From Ailurus styani (lineage: Eukaryota > Chordata > Mammalia > Carnivora > Ailuridae), in contig LNAC01000039.1 in the NCBI GenBank assembly GCA_002007465.1, positions 2,151,217-2,215,216 on the forward strand: a stretch of 64,000 nucleotides of DNA, in the 5' to 3' direction. This document shows positions 1 through 11,030 of the stretch, one piece after another. The notes below the pieces were generated by a model, which was not told where the DNA came from, did no database searches, and was given only the letters and a program-made list of their open reading frames with translations. Numbering within the stretch: position 1 is the stretch's first letter; every line of letters begins with the position of its first letter. Made by a program: the position numbers and the translations under genes.

Positions 1-2012
1 CCAGCAGCAGCCTCCCGGCCTGGTCATTAAGTCCAATGCTGTGGCCAAGAACCAAGGTTCCCCCAATGTCCGGACGCCAAAGTGGCATCATTCACCACAC
101 TGATTTTTCAAGTCACAAAATGCACAGTCCAGCAGGGCACGTGATAATCTCTCCTTTGTCACAGAACAAAGGCAGATGGGAGATTTCAGCTCTCACTGTG
201 AGGGAGGGTTTAAGAGGGCTTCTTTTTACAGGCAAGAGGGAGGATGTGGCACCAAGCAGGTCTGGGCTACATGTACATTTCGCTGCCGATGATCCAAAGA
301 TAAATCCGTTCTCTATCAGCATCAGCTCCCTTTGTTGTAAACCCATCATTAAGCAAATACAGACTTAAAATGTAGAAATCCTACCCAAAATAAAGAAATA
401 TCTTGATCAAGTCAAACATGTTTACTGAGCACCTACTGTGTGCAACATTCAGCTTGTCCTACCAGGAAATAGCACTTCCACTAAAAGGAAAGCATTAATA
501 ATACGGTAAATTATCTAAACCAGGGCTGTTTGGGGACAATGCCTGGTTTGGGATGCCTTACGGGTTATCTGTTCTCACGTATACAAAGACCTCCTAGTGA
601 GTGCAGCAGGTGACCTTTTGTCACAGAGCCTAGTGCACCTATAGGAGAATCTAAAGGTTCTCCACACCAACAAAAGAAACTATTGTTAATATGAAATTGA
701 CATTAAATAAAATTTTCCCCACCAAACTAGATTTGCGTAAATAAAACCTCCCTCCTGAAATTTCGGGGGCGGGGGAGGATCCGGTTGGAAAGGAGGTGGG
801 GTGCGGGTGGGGAGATCAGTACGTTTCCTGCGGCCGCGCCCCTCCCCCATGGAGGAATTGTGAAAGGCTCCGGAGCGCAGCCGACCCGCAAGACAACAAT
901 AGGGTACAGTTACCCGGCCCTCGGAGGAGCGCTCCTCTCGGGCTGCGCTCCCAGGTGAGCACGGCGGCTGTCTGGGGGACCAAAGACCCGTCGCACCCAA
1001 CTTCTCGGAGGAAAAGCTCAGAAGACACTCCTCATAAAGCCCCAATTGGAAGAGGTGGGGAGCCCCACGTTCCCACCCCTGCCCTCCGAGAGCGAGCTGT
1101 TGGAGAAAATTGACCCTTCTCGCCCCCAGCGCCCCCCACCCCGCTCGGGTCTCCCAGGCTCAGCCCCCAGCCTCCCTCGAGGAGGCCACGCACCCACCCG
1201 CGGGGCAGCGCAGTCCTAGTTAACCGCGCTGACGCGAGGTCGGTTCCCGGGATAGAGAATCTGGGGAGGGGGCGGCGGCGACGGGGACAAAGCCTGGCGG
1301 GGACTCGGGACGGCAACGTCTCACGCGCCGCCTGCCCAGAGGTAGCCGATGGGAGCTACCACGGGGTTCCGCGGTGACAAGAGATGGACGTGTAAGGTCG
1401 GACCCAGGAGAGCGCAGGGTCGGGAGCGGGTCCCCGCTCAGGCTTCAGCCGGGAACCACGCGGGCCTGAGGTGGGTTAACAGGGCCAGAAAGCCAGTGCT
1501 TCCTCAGGATCCCCGAGCCACTGAGGGGAGGATGGGTGAGAGCGGGGCCCCCGAAGGGGGATCGTGCCCTCTTTGTGTGGTGCGAGGGGGCGCGAAGACA
1601 CTCCTGGACCGAAGCGGGGTGCCCTCCCGAACAGCCCGAGGTCTGCGGGCGCTCCAGGGGTGGGACAGACACGTTCTCTTTCCCGCTGCTGCCTCGGGGC
1701 TCTGGGAGAAGGCGGGCGGTGGGCTCCAGGCGGCCTGGGGAGGCGCTGCGTGGGACCTGGGCAAGGGCAGGGGCCTCGCAGCCCACGCGCGGAGGAGCAT
1801 TGTTCCCGGGGCCGCCGGAGGGTGGGGGCGGCCCGCCAGGGGAGCGGGAAGTGGGCTCCACGCTGCCCTCCCCCCAGGCCGGATTATGCGGGATTCTCTC
1901 CCCGCGCCCCGATCCGTGGCCCGCGCTGGGGACGCAGGTCGGTCCCCTGGGGGCGGCTCCGCCCCCCACCCCCAGGCGCGGCCCCCGAGCCCCGCGGGCG
2001 CCAGGGCCTCAC
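1..2012 (-). other. CD24: CD24 intron 1 (partial)
   Basis: This is the sequence downstream of the exon 1 donor on the minus strand. The part nearest the exon (about 760-2012) is GC-rich and CpG-dense, continuing the promoter island; positions 1-760 have ordinary composition. I found no reading frame resembling the mature CD24 peptide, so exon 2 is outside the window. Open frames in this GC-rich stretch look like composition effects. Confidence 0.75.
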
Positions 2013-2081
2013 CTGCGCGGGTAGGAGCAGCGCCAGAAGCAGCAGCCCCAGTCCGAGCCTGGCCACCATCGCTCTGCCCAT
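2013..2081 (-). CDS. CD24: CD24, coding exon 1 (signal peptide), partial gene
   Basis: Read on the minus strand, this exon encodes 23 residues starting [12 protein letters not shown], a Leu/Ala-rich hydrophobic stretch, then LLLPAQ. This is the CD24 signal peptide, differing from the human one as I remember it by an Ala for Thr near the end. A GT donor (GTGAGG) follows directly at 2012-2011 in phase 0. CD24 is a small, heavily O-glycosylated, GPI-anchored surface protein that binds P-selectin and Siglec-10. Its mature peptide and GPI signal are encoded by exon 2, which must lie left of position 1. The intron marks this as the true gene rather than one of the intronless CD24 retrocopies known in mammals. 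Most of the 5' UTR falls in an assembly gap. Synteny with MTRES1 and BEND3 supports the call. Confidence 0.93.
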
Positions 2082-2098
2082 GTCCGCTCCGTCGGCGT

Positions 2099-2335
2099 NN
2101 NNNNNNNNNNNNNNNNNNNNNNNNNNNNNNNNNNNNNNNNNNNNNNNNNNNNNNNNNNNNNNNNNNNNNNNNNNNNNNNNNNNNNNNNNNNNNNNNNNNN
2201 NNNNNNNNNNNNNNNNNNNNNNNNNNNNNNNNNNNNNNNNNNNNNNNNNNNNNNNNNNNNNNNNNNNNNNNNNNNNNNNNNNNNNNNNNNNNNNNNNNNN
2301 NNNNNNNNNNNNNNNNNNNNNNNNNNNNNNNNNNN
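2099..2335. other. Assembly gap in the CD24 5' UTR/promoter
   Basis: A run of 237 N begins 17 bases upstream of the CD24 start codon (minus strand). It hides most of the 5' UTR and probably the transcription start. Flanking DNA is extremely GC-rich, a usual cause of sequencing dropout. Confidence 0.98.
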
Positions 2336-3110
2336 CCCTCCCTCCGCCGCCGCCCGGGAGACCCCGGGGCGGCCGGGCCGCGGCAGGTGGGCGGCAGGGC
2401 GCCGCGGGCCGCCTGGTGCTGCTTTGTGCTTCCCCGCGCCGACTGCGCGCAGGCTGGCACAGGCGCCCGGCGACTCCCACACAGGACCCGGGGCGAACTC
2501 GCGAACCACACACGCCGCTCCCGGGGCCGGGCCCAAGTTTCCTTTGTTTCCCCGGACCTGCCATCTTAACCCCCCTACGCACGCCCCCCCGAAAGAAAAG
2601 TCTGAGGCTCCCGCGCGGCCAGCAGCCTTTAGTCCCNCGGGGGGGGGGGGCCCCCGGGGGGGTGGGGAGTCCCCTCGGCTCGGGGTTCCTCAAATCCCCG
2701 CACCAGAGGAAGGGGGACTGTGGGGGGCGTTCGGGGTACCCGGGCTGGTCGGCGGGGCTCGCCGGCGGCGCCCGGGCTCGGAGCAACGTGTGTGCTCGGC
2801 CTCGCGCCCACCACGCCCGCCCAGCCACTCGCTTTGTTTTTTGAGCTCCTGCGTCGGCCCCGCTCTGGGTGCGAGCTCTGGGGCGCATCCCGGGTCCGCA
2901 TCCTCCGGAGAGTTGGGGAGACGCCCGCCGGGCGCGGACTCCTGCCCGGACGCCTGAACGAGTGGGTCTCGGTCCTGGCAGTCCTCGCTCCCGCGGCGGG
3001 CAGACGGGGGCGAGCAGGCGACAGCCCACCCTGAGGGGTGACCCACCCCCTCCAGCCCTAAAAGCCCCGCTGGCCTTGCCCCACGCGGCTCTGCTCCCAG
3101 GCCCCACGCG

Positions 3111-4670
3111 GGGAATAGGAATCTCTCCGGCGGTCCCATTAGAATTCACCGCCCCTCTGGAATTCCTGGGGACACACTTCTTCGGTCTCTGTTGCAAAGC
3201 ACTTGCTGGTCAGGCGTTTAAAGCAAAAGCTTTTGGGACGGGCATTTACTTTTACGTAGCTGCCATTAGGCAATTTAATGAACAGGCGCAAAGAGATTAG
3301 TCATCATTCTGCAGATTTTAGTGGAAAATATTTTCCACCCATTCTACTGCAAAAACTTTAAAGCATACAGCACAAGTAGAAATAATGTTACTAGTGGAGT
3401 ATTTTCGGTTCAATTTTTTTTTATTACAGGACTTAATCCTTGTATTTTAAGTTTGCCTGAGTGTTTTGCGGTCTTTAAAGGAAAACAACAGAGATCAAAC
3501 CTAGTAGGTTTGTGAATTTGTTTAAATTTCACTTTTCCAAAACAGTCTTGTAAAAACAGGCTTAGTTTTATAGAAGCAGAGTGACAATGGACTCCACAAT
3601 AGTGGGTCTTTGACTGAATCTATCAGAGCCTTAATGGTCAGCCACTTTAACTCAGTAACTTTCCACATTCGGTATGTGCTTGGGAACACGGGAATTTCGG
3701 CAGTGCACCAGTGGACTTTCCCGTTAAACAGTGTTATCACATTGTATAGGAATAACCTGTTCAGCTTCTCTACTCCTCTCGCAGGGTGTGAATGGACTGT
3801 GGCTCAGGAGTGCCTAGTTCCAAGGCCGGGCTCGTAGCAGATTCTTCAGGAGCTGCTTATTGAACTAAATGGTGGTATTCATAGGACGTATTTATCATGT
3901 CCTTCCCCTTTTTCCCCCCCCCTATTCCTCTTCTCCCTCTGCTTCCTCCCTCCTCTTTATTATTAATTTAAGGAGATGGACTAACAGAATGATTAAGACT
4001 ACAGCCTCTAGAGTAAGCCTGCCCGGGTTCAAATCCTGGTTGTGCCAGGGAAATCCTCAGTTTCTTCATCTGTAAAATGGAGATAGTAGAACATTATTAG
4101 TTAGTTATTAAAGAGTTGCTGTGGATGAAGTGTTAGACCGGTGCTTGTCTTCTGGGAGCTCTCGAGTGTGATTTGCTCTTGCACACACAGAAGGTCCCAG
4201 GAACCGAAAAGTACGTACCTTCTTTGCAGTTGTGTGATTTGTGAAAGAAATAACAGGCATCAAATAGTACCCAAAACTGGTCAGGCACTTGGGATCTCTG
4301 CTTTGTGAGGCACTTCATCACCAGCTAATGAGACTGCATGATTCACAAAACAAGGCCTTTCACATCTGCCTAGAGGTTCCCTTGGGCATCCTGCAGGGGG
4401 TGTGGCCCAGGGCTTTGGCAGTTCTGAACCCTGGAGACTTAGCCCTCCTGGAAAGCACAAATCCCCACCATACCTGATTTCCTATATGGCAGGAAACTCA
4501 AGAAATCTGCCTGAACCTTTCCTCTGGGGTTCTTTCTGTTGATTTCTTCTTCATGTTTATTCTGTTACTGGCTTCCTGTAGATGTTTGTCTGCCTTTTCC
4601 CTAGCTCATGCTACTAAAGTGTGACTCTCACCAGTTCTCCTAGAATTTTGTCTAAGACACACGTCCAATT
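3111..4670. other. Intergenic DNA upstream of CD24, with a MIR
   Basis: No gene is seen here. The stretch is ordinary A+T-rich DNA with a pyrimidine-rich patch (about 3900-3955) and a MIR SINE in sense orientation at about 3985-4135. The MIR is recognisable by the core 'cgggttcaaatcctggttgtgcca' read in parts and the tail phrase 'catctgtaaaatgg'. Confidence 0.6.
3985..4135 (+). repeat. MIR SINE
   Basis: The order matches MIR: 'aatgattaagactacagc', a gggttcaaatcc box, then 'ttcttcatctgtaaaatgg'. This is an ancient tRNA-derived mammalian SINE, diverged and without a visible target-site duplication. Confidence 0.8.
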
Positions 4671-4673
4671 TCC

Positions 4674-4776
4674 TTTTTTTTTCTTTAAAGTAGGCTCCAC
4701 ACCCAACGTGAAGCTTGAACTCATGACCCAGGATCGAGAGTCCTGTGCTTTACAGAATGAGCCAGCCAGGCGCCCC
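4674..4776 (-). repeat. CAN-SINE, short form
   Basis: Read plus-wise it has a T-run, 'taggctccacacccaacgtg', and an end 'gagccagccaggcgccc', which is a short Carnivora tRNA-Lys SINE in antisense. Flanks 'tccaattt' and 'tccaattc' look like a target-site duplication. Confidence 0.85.
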
Positions 4777-4979
4777 TCCAATTCCCATTTTTACAGAGAA
4801 GTTATTTCATGACATGATCTCGAAACCAACTGATTCAATAAATTGAGCTATTTGTGGAAAGTCATAACTTTATATTTTAATATTTTTTTCATGAGATGGC
4901 ATTGTGACCTAAGGTTTTGATGCTAGTTCTCTGATGAGTACAATTAAGGGAGCAAGACATTACAATTTCTAAGTGCAGA

Positions 4980-5470
4980 ACTGTGAGGAATGGTAAAAAG
5001 CCAGACAGGCACACCTTATAGTAGACTCCGGAGTCAGACCTGGATTGGAATCTGGCCTCACCACTCTTGAACAGTCTGACTTTGGGCAAGCTTCCCAACC
5101 TCCCGACACCATGAATTCCTCACCTGGGGATTGATTCCCAGCTCACAGGAGTATGAGCCCTGCACACAATGAGGACTCACTAAACTGCCTGCCACTTCTA
5201 TTGCTACAGGGCATATTCATTATCATGTGGGTTTTTAACTGTTTCATTTGTATAGCCCTTGCTCTTTTTTTCGAAGCATCTTTGCATGTGGCACTTTATA
5301 TGTCCACCTATGAGGTCATTGAGGTCGGTGGCATTAATTTCATTTACATTTCTGAGGGACAGAGAAGTTAAGTAACTTGCCTAAGGCCACACAGCCAATT
5401 ATGGTGCCTCGCCTAAAGCTAGAACCACAGCATCCTGACCCAGGTCCCAGGCGTTCTCTGCTTTGCCAAC
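4980..5470. repeat. Two diverged MIR elements
   Basis: A sense MIR lies at about 5000-5170 ('gactccggagtcagacctgg', 'gactttgggcaag'). A second in antisense lies at about 5240-5470 ('aagtaacttgcctaaggccac', in the usual reverse order). Confidence 0.7.
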
Positions 5471-6260
5471 AGGAGACCATGTCTTCTCAACCTCATAGCC
5501 TCTACATCTAGCATTCAATCAGTATTGGCCAGTTGAATGGACTCATATTAAAGGAGCAGGTTAATTTGTTTTTTAAGGTGAACAAATAAATCCTATTTCT
5601 AGGGGAACAGAAGATATTATTTGACATTTTTATCACTTCTCAGAAAAAATGGATATGAAATACATTAATCCAATAAAGGATATTCCTTCTGTGCTTTATA
5701 CCAGGAATAGTGGCTGGGATAATCAAATATTTCATTTAAATTCTATTCTACAATATGGTGCTATTCTTATTTATGTTCACGATATTCTTCCCCCATATTT
5801 CATGCCACCCGAGATTTGGCTGGCATTTAACATTTTAATTTATCCCGATTTTCTAGCTAAGCCTTGTTCTGTCCTCAGGAACTCCAGCCTGTTTTCAACC
5901 GTGAGTTGACAGTGAAGGTAACAAAGTGAATTAGCACTTCTGACCGAATGGGGTTCTAAGTCCCAGTGAAGGAGCTTGATCAGTTGGCTGGTGGAAGCTC
6001 AGCCTGACTCTGTGGGGACATGCTGCCCCCTGCTGGCCATAAGGACCCCCTCAGCTCTAACTGCCAAACAATAAAAATTCCTTTGTGCTGATTTTAAAAG
6101 CCCTGAATTTTTGAAGCCCTATAAAGCTAATAAACCACAATGAACTTAGGTTTTAGTTCTTTTTTTCCCTCTTGAGTTGCTCAAAGAAATTCTCTCAGGT
6201 CTTAAGCTCCATCCAAATAAGAAAACAAATGTAAAATGAAAGAACTGTGTGCACAGAATT
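5471..6260. other. Intergenic DNA, nothing recognised
   Basis: A+T-rich sequence with short open frames of no coding character. I see no gene, RNA or clear repeat family here. Confidence 0.5.
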
Positions 6261-6261
6261 G

Positions 6262-6441
6262 GATCTGTGCATTTTCAGATTGCAAATTGGGTAGTAGGAT
6301 GCCTACCTCTAAGCATCCGGGGAAGAAAGAAGAAGAAGAAGAAGAAGAAGAAAGAAGAAGAAGAAGAAAGAAGAAGAAGNGATCTGTGCATTTTCAGATT
6401 GCAAATTGGGTAGTAGGATGCCTACCTCTAAGCATCCGGGG
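6262..6441 (+). repeat. Tandem duplication across a single N (probable assembly artefact)
   Basis: About 60 bases beginning 'gatctgtgcattttcagatt' occur at 6262-6322 and again at 6381-6441. They are separated by a GAA tract (6323-6379) and one N (6380). A perfect repeat meeting at a lone N looks like two contig ends that overlap but were not merged. Confidence 0.8.
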
Positions 6442-6460
6442 ATTTTTTTGTTAAGGAAAT

Positions 6461-6683
6461 GGAAAAGAAGAAGAAGAAGAAGAAGAAGAAGAAGAAGAGG
6501 AGGAGGAGGAGGAGGAGGAGGAGGAGGAGGAGGAGGAGGAGGAGGAGGAGGAGGAGGAGGAGGAGTAGGAGGAGGAGTAGGAGGAGGAGGAGTAGGAGGA
6601 GGAGTAGGAGGAAGAGGAAGAGGAAGAGGAAGAGGAAGAGGAAGAAGAAGAAGAAGAAGAAGAAGAAGAAGAAGAAAAAGAAG
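6461..6683 (+). repeat. (GAA)n/(GGA)n polypurine microsatellite
   Basis: About 220 bases are almost purely purine on the plus strand: a GAA block, a long GGA block with a few GTA interruptions, an AGAGGA block, then GAA again. Six-frame translation gives only homopolymer-like peptides, so the open frames are not genes. Confidence 0.95.
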
Positions 6684-7540
6684 CAGCAGCAACTCTTAAT
6701 CTCCTTGGACAGAATTTAAATTCAGTGTCTCCATTGTGTTGGCAAGGATGTGAGAAATCAGGCCCTATCATCAATGCTAATGGGATTATGGAAAGGAATT
6801 TGACATTTATCAGTATTAAACATACATGTCCCCCTAGACCTAACAATTCTAATTTTAGGAATTTGCCTACACATATACTTGCAGAAATGCAAAAGGATAT
6901 ATGTTCAAAGATTTGTTGCAGCACTGTTTATAACCACAAAGGACTAGAAATCAACTAATTCTCCAAAGGCTGAGGCCCAGCTATAGAAATGATAGCATAT
7001 CCTTATCATGAAATATCATAAGTCATTTAAAAGAGAAAAAGAGCATTACATGTACTACAAAGAAAAATCTCCAAGATAAATTCTTAAGTGAAAAAACGGT
7101 ACAGAAGAATATGTACAGTATATTATCTGCGTTTAAAAAAAAAAAAAAACTAGGGGCGCCTGGGTGGTTCAGTCGTTAAGTGTCTGCCTTCGGCTCAGGT
7201 CATGATCCCAGGGTCCTGGGATCAAGCCCCACATCAGGCTCCTCACTCGGCAGGAAGCCTGCTTCTCCTTCTCCCACTCCCCCTTCCTGTGTTCCCTCTT
7301 TCACTGTGTCTCTCTCTGTCAAATAAATAAAATCTTTAAATAAATAAACAAACTAGACAGAAAAAGAATATTTCCATAGAGATACACAAGAAATTGATAG
7401 CAGTGCTTGCCACCAAGGAGGGGAACTGGCTGACCAGGGCAGAAAAGTAAGACCCATTTTTTCATTACAATACTGGCTTGCACTTTTTTGGATTATATTT
7501 CATTATTCATTCCCAAACAGGTAAAATCATTTAAATAAAT
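6684..7540 (+). repeat. L1 3' end (old), split by a CAN-SINE
   Basis: The order of phrases matches the end of L1 ORF2 and the 3' UTR: 'ttggcaaggatgtgagaaat', then a 'gttgcagcactgtttataa' motif, then 'aagataaattcttaagtgaa'. The copy is degraded and interrupted by the SINE at 7154-7345. Confidence 0.6.
7154..7345 (+). repeat. CAN-SINE
   Basis: Sense element with head 'ggggcgcctgggtggttcag' and an A-rich tail after 'aaataaataaaatcttt'. The flanking 'aaactag' before and after is a likely target-site duplication. Confidence 0.92.
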
Positions 7541-8640
7541 TAATAACCCAGTACATTCTAGGGCCTTCCCTCCCAGACTCCCGCAAAACAAGGGAGTAGA
7601 AAGCCCACCTTCTCCAGCCCCAGGGGCCTTGGAATGCCCCTCCTCTCCCCCCACCCCCACCCCCCAGGAAACCTCCTTCCATCAATCACAGGCAGTTTAA
7701 CAGAAATTATGGTATTGCCTCATTTCATCCATCCTATGATGAGTGAGGCCAGTTCTCGGAGGTCCAGACAACACACGCAAAAAAGCTCCCAGGAAAAATG
7801 AAGAAAAAGGAAGAACTGAGATGCAGAAAAAAATAATGAAAAAATCCCCTGCCCAAGCTTCAGTTTCCTCATTTTATTCTCCCTGCGGACCATCCAGTTG
7901 GGGAGTCTGAGGAGGAAGAAAAGCTTGGGGTTGGGCCTCACTTTTCCCAGAGGAAGGCCTGAAGGGGGTGGGCTCATTCCTTTTAAGGGATCGTTTTAGT
8001 CAAGGCCTAATTGGGTCATTAAATTCTAGTGTAAATAATTGAAATCTCACTTCTGCCTCACAGAAAAGGATCTCCAGGCCACAAAAGTGCTATACATTAT
8101 TTGCCATTTGCATGTGGCCCCGAAATGGTCCTTTGCATGGAAATAAGGCAACTGGAAGAGTGGGAATGTATGTGCATTTTTCACGCCCAGATGACTTTCA
8201 GTCTTATTTCCATGTCTCTGTTTTTCCAGGTTTTTCCACTTTCTGTTGGGTTTAAAGCAAGAGGGTCCCTTATGCGCCAAGAGATGACTAAAGTTTTAGG
8301 TGGCCAGGATGATTGGATTAAAGATTTTTATTAACCAAAAAATGTTGTAACATATAATACAATGGTACGTTTAGTGAAATGTTACACTAAGCCTCAAACA
8401 GGGACCACGTTTTCAGACTTCGTGAAATCCTTTCTAAATCTGTTAATGCAGTCGTTCAGGATTCCACTCAACAATATCTAAAACAGATGCTGCTTGCGTC
8501 TTACCCAATAGTCTTAAGATGTCAGTCCAAGGAAGAAGCATTCTGTAATAGTCAGCCATTAAAATAAAGCCAGATGAATTTAATTAGCTAGATTGAAGAG
8601 CAATTTCTCTATTGAGAACCATATATTTGTATATAGATCT
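7541..8640. other. Intergenic DNA, nothing recognised
   Basis: Mixed-composition unique sequence. A C-rich patch lies at 7640-7670. Short open frames on both strands show no similarity I recognise. Confidence 0.5.
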
Positions 8641-8667
8641 TTGAGTTAAAAAAAAAGTTCTTTTCAA

Positions 8668-8985
8668 TTTTTTTTAAGATTTTATTTTTAAGGGACACCT
8701 GGGTGGCTCAGTTGGTTAAGCATCTGCCTTCAGCTCAGGTCATGACCCCAGAGTCCTGGGATCAAGTCCCACATTGCGCTCCTTGCTCAGCAGGGAGCCT
8801 GCTTCTCTTCTCTGTCTGCTGCTCCCCCTGCTTGTTCTCTCTCTCTGACAAATAAATAAAGTCTTTAAAAAACAAAAACAAAAAAAATTATTTTTAAGTA
8901 ATCTCTACACCCAAAGTGGGGCTCAAACTTAGAACCCCAAGATCAGCAGTCACACGGTCTACTGACTGAGCTAGCCAGGTGCTCC
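8668..8985 (-). repeat. Short CAN-SINE split by another SINE
   Basis: An antisense short CAN-SINE begins with a T-run and 'aagattttatttttaag', and resumes at 8899 with 'taatctctacacccaaagtg', ending 'gagctagccaggtgctcc'. It is interrupted by a sense SINE at 8693-8889. Confidence 0.85.
8693..8889 (+). repeat. CAN-SINE inserted in an antisense CAN-SINE
   Basis: Head 'ggacacctgggtggctcag' and A-rich tail. The bases 'atttttaag' occur directly before (8684-8692) and after (8890-8898), a clean target-site duplication made from the host SINE tail. Confidence 0.92.
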
Positions 8986-9044
8986 TCCTCTCAATATTCT
9001 TTTATATATTTTTTTTCAGGTTTTATTTATTTTCTTTTTTAATC

Positions 9045-9226
9045 TTTTTTTTAAAGTTTTATTAATTTATTTGACAGAGAGATAGAGATCGCAAGTAGGC
9101 AGAGGGAGAGGGAGAAGCAGGCTCTCTGCTGAACAGGGAGCCCAATGTGGGACTTGATCCCAGGATCCTGGGATCATGACCTGAGCCAAAGGCAGCAGCT
9201 TAACCGACTGAGCCACACAGGTGCCC
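9045..9226 (-). repeat. CAN-SINE
   Basis: Antisense element: T-run, 'gacagagagatagagatcg', ending 'gagccacacaggtgccc'. Flanks resembling 'ttttttcagrtttta' on both sides suggest a target-site duplication. Confidence 0.9.
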
Positions 9227-10504
9227 TATTTTTTCAGATTTTAAAAGTAATACATGTCCAATGTAGAAAAATTTGGAAAATGCCAAAAAGTATAATAAAG
9301 AGTATCATTATACTATACTCCTGAAACTAATATAACACTGTATATTAATTACACTTGAATTTAAAAGAAAGAATATTAAAATTACCCATAGCTCACAAGT
9401 CAGAAGTAATCACTAATAATAAACTTCTTAATTTATTTTTGCTTCTTTATATCTGTATATTTAGAGTTTGTTTTGCTGAATGAGAAGCAAATGTGCATAA
9501 AGTTGTTTTCGTTTTTTTTTTAAGATTTTATCCATTCATTTGTCAGAGAGAGAACACAAGCAGGCAGAGTGGCAGGCAGAGGGAGAGGGAGAAGCAGGCT
9601 CCCTGATGAGCAAGGAGCCTGATGCAGGACTCGATCCCAGGACCCCAGGACCATGACCTAAGCCAAAGGCAGCTGCCTAACCAACTGAGCCACCCAGGCG
9701 TCCCTGCATAAAGTTTTCTATCTTGCTTTTTTCATTCAGTAGAAAACAATAAAAAATTCAACCAGAAAATGTGAAGTTACAGCACTAAAAAATTAATAAC
9801 ATGATTGGAATGACCTGTGCAGGTAGCCAGTCAAATCCAAACCCGCCCAAGTGCTGGCTTCAGTTGGATGCACCTGGTGGCATCTGCCTGCTCCAGATAC
9901 TGCTGGGGACGATTCTGGGTTCGGGGGTTGACAGGACTTCCAAGAGAGCAAAGGCAATTTACAGAATCTTTTGGAGCTACAAAAACATCGGAGCAAACCT
10001 CTTCACTTCCCTGCTTCCCAAGAAGGGATGTCTGTTGTTTCCCAGCCCAGCCTTGTCCCCCTTCCACATTCCCCACACTCTAGTGGGGAGATAAGGACTC
10101 TAGCGGACCCCAGTAGAGAAGAGGAGCTGAGGAGGAGGAGGTGCAGTCACTTTGTATCTGAATTTGCGTTATGTCAGAACGTGTTATTGGCGGGTGTTAC
10201 CAAATTTTCATCGTTCTATATTCTTCAAAACATTATTCGTATTGACTACAATATTCTAATTAGATATTATTTCTAACATTATATTATAACATTATAAACA
10301 TTATTATGACATTATAAACATCCTTATGCATGTGTTCTGCTTTCATTTCCAGTTACTTTCTTATGATAAATTCCTAAAAGTGGAAGTTTGGGTCTTGAAA
10401 ATAAACTGCCCAGTTGTCCTCTAGAAATTTATACTCACAACACTAGTGAGAGTGCCTAATTCACAAACCTTTGCTAAATGTGAGAATTATAGTGTAAAAG
10501 ATAT
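9227..10504. repeat. Ancient interspersed repeat, class uncertain, plus L1 tail
   Basis: Phrases such as 'aaaatttggaaaatgcc', 'gataaattcctaaaagtgg' and 'gttgtcctctagaaatt' belong to an old mammalian repeat that I recognise by style but cannot name. A carnivore L1 tail ('ctcctgaaactaatataaca') sits at 9318-9375. The part at 9790-10150 looks unique. Confidence 0.4.
9512..9704 (-). repeat. CAN-SINE
   Basis: Antisense element from a T-run to 'gagccacccaggcgtccc'. 'tgcataaagtt' occurs just before (9493-9503) and just after (from 9705), a clear target-site duplication. Confidence 0.93.
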
Positions 10505-10708
10505 ATTTTTTTAAAGATTTTATTTATTTATTTGACACACAGAGAGAGAGATTACAAGTAGGCAGAGAAGCAGGCAGAGAGACAGAGAGAGGAGGAAGCA
10601 GGCTCCCTGCTGAGCAGAGAGCCTGATGCGGGCCTTGATCCCAGGACGCTGAGATCATGACCTGAGCCGAAAGCAGAGGCTTTAACCCACTGAGCCACCC
10701 AGGCGCCC
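10505..10708 (-). repeat. CAN-SINE, mustelid-type
   Basis: Antisense, with 'gattacaagtaggcagagaa' in the body and ending 'gagccacccaggcgccc'. 'taaaagatat' flanks both ends as a target-site duplication. Confidence 0.94.
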
Positions 10709-10812
10709 TAAAAGATATTTTAAATTTCATCAGAAAAAAAGATGTCATTTTTATTTGCATTTTCACTGTCAGTGAGATTGAACTTTTTCTCAGCTATTTA
10801 TTAACCATTTGG

Positions 10813-11023
10813 AATTTTTTTTTTTTTTAAAGATTTTATTTATTTATTTGACACAGAGGGAGAGATTACAAGTCGGCAGAGAGGCAGGCAGAGAGAGAGG
10901 AGAGAGGAGGAAGCAGGCTCCCCGCTGAGCAGAGAGCCCGACGCGGGCCTCGATCCCAGGACCCTGGGATCATGACCTGAGCCGAAGGCAGCGGCTTTAA
11001 CCCACTGAGCCACCCAGGCGCCC
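10813..11023 (-). repeat. CAN-SINE, mustelid-type
   Basis: Antisense full-length copy. Flanks 'tggaattttt' on both sides give the target-site duplication. Its sequence is close to the presumed consensus, so it is probably young. Confidence 0.94.
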
Positions 11024-11030
11024 TGGAATT

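Larger units (their letters stand above)
760..3110. promoter_or_regulatory. CD24: CpG island and probable promoter of CD24
   Basis: GC content and CpG density rise sharply at about 760 and fall again after about 3110, with CD24 exon 1 in the middle. Transcription would run leftward, so the core promoter and start site should lie in or just right of the gap at 2099-2335. Poly-G and poly-C runs near 2640-2665 around a single N suggest poor assembly there. The island call is by eye; I did not compute observed/expected CpG. Confidence 0.75.

Noticed and set aside
1349..3197. Several 300-437 codon frames on both strands around CD24
   Set aside because: They cross the N gap and lie in a CpG island where stop codons are rare. 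Their peptides are low-complexity Gly/Pro/Arg, with no family match.
6309..6924. Poly-Ser, poly-Leu, poly-Arg and poly-Lys frames
   Set aside because: These are translations of the GAA/GGA microsatellite.
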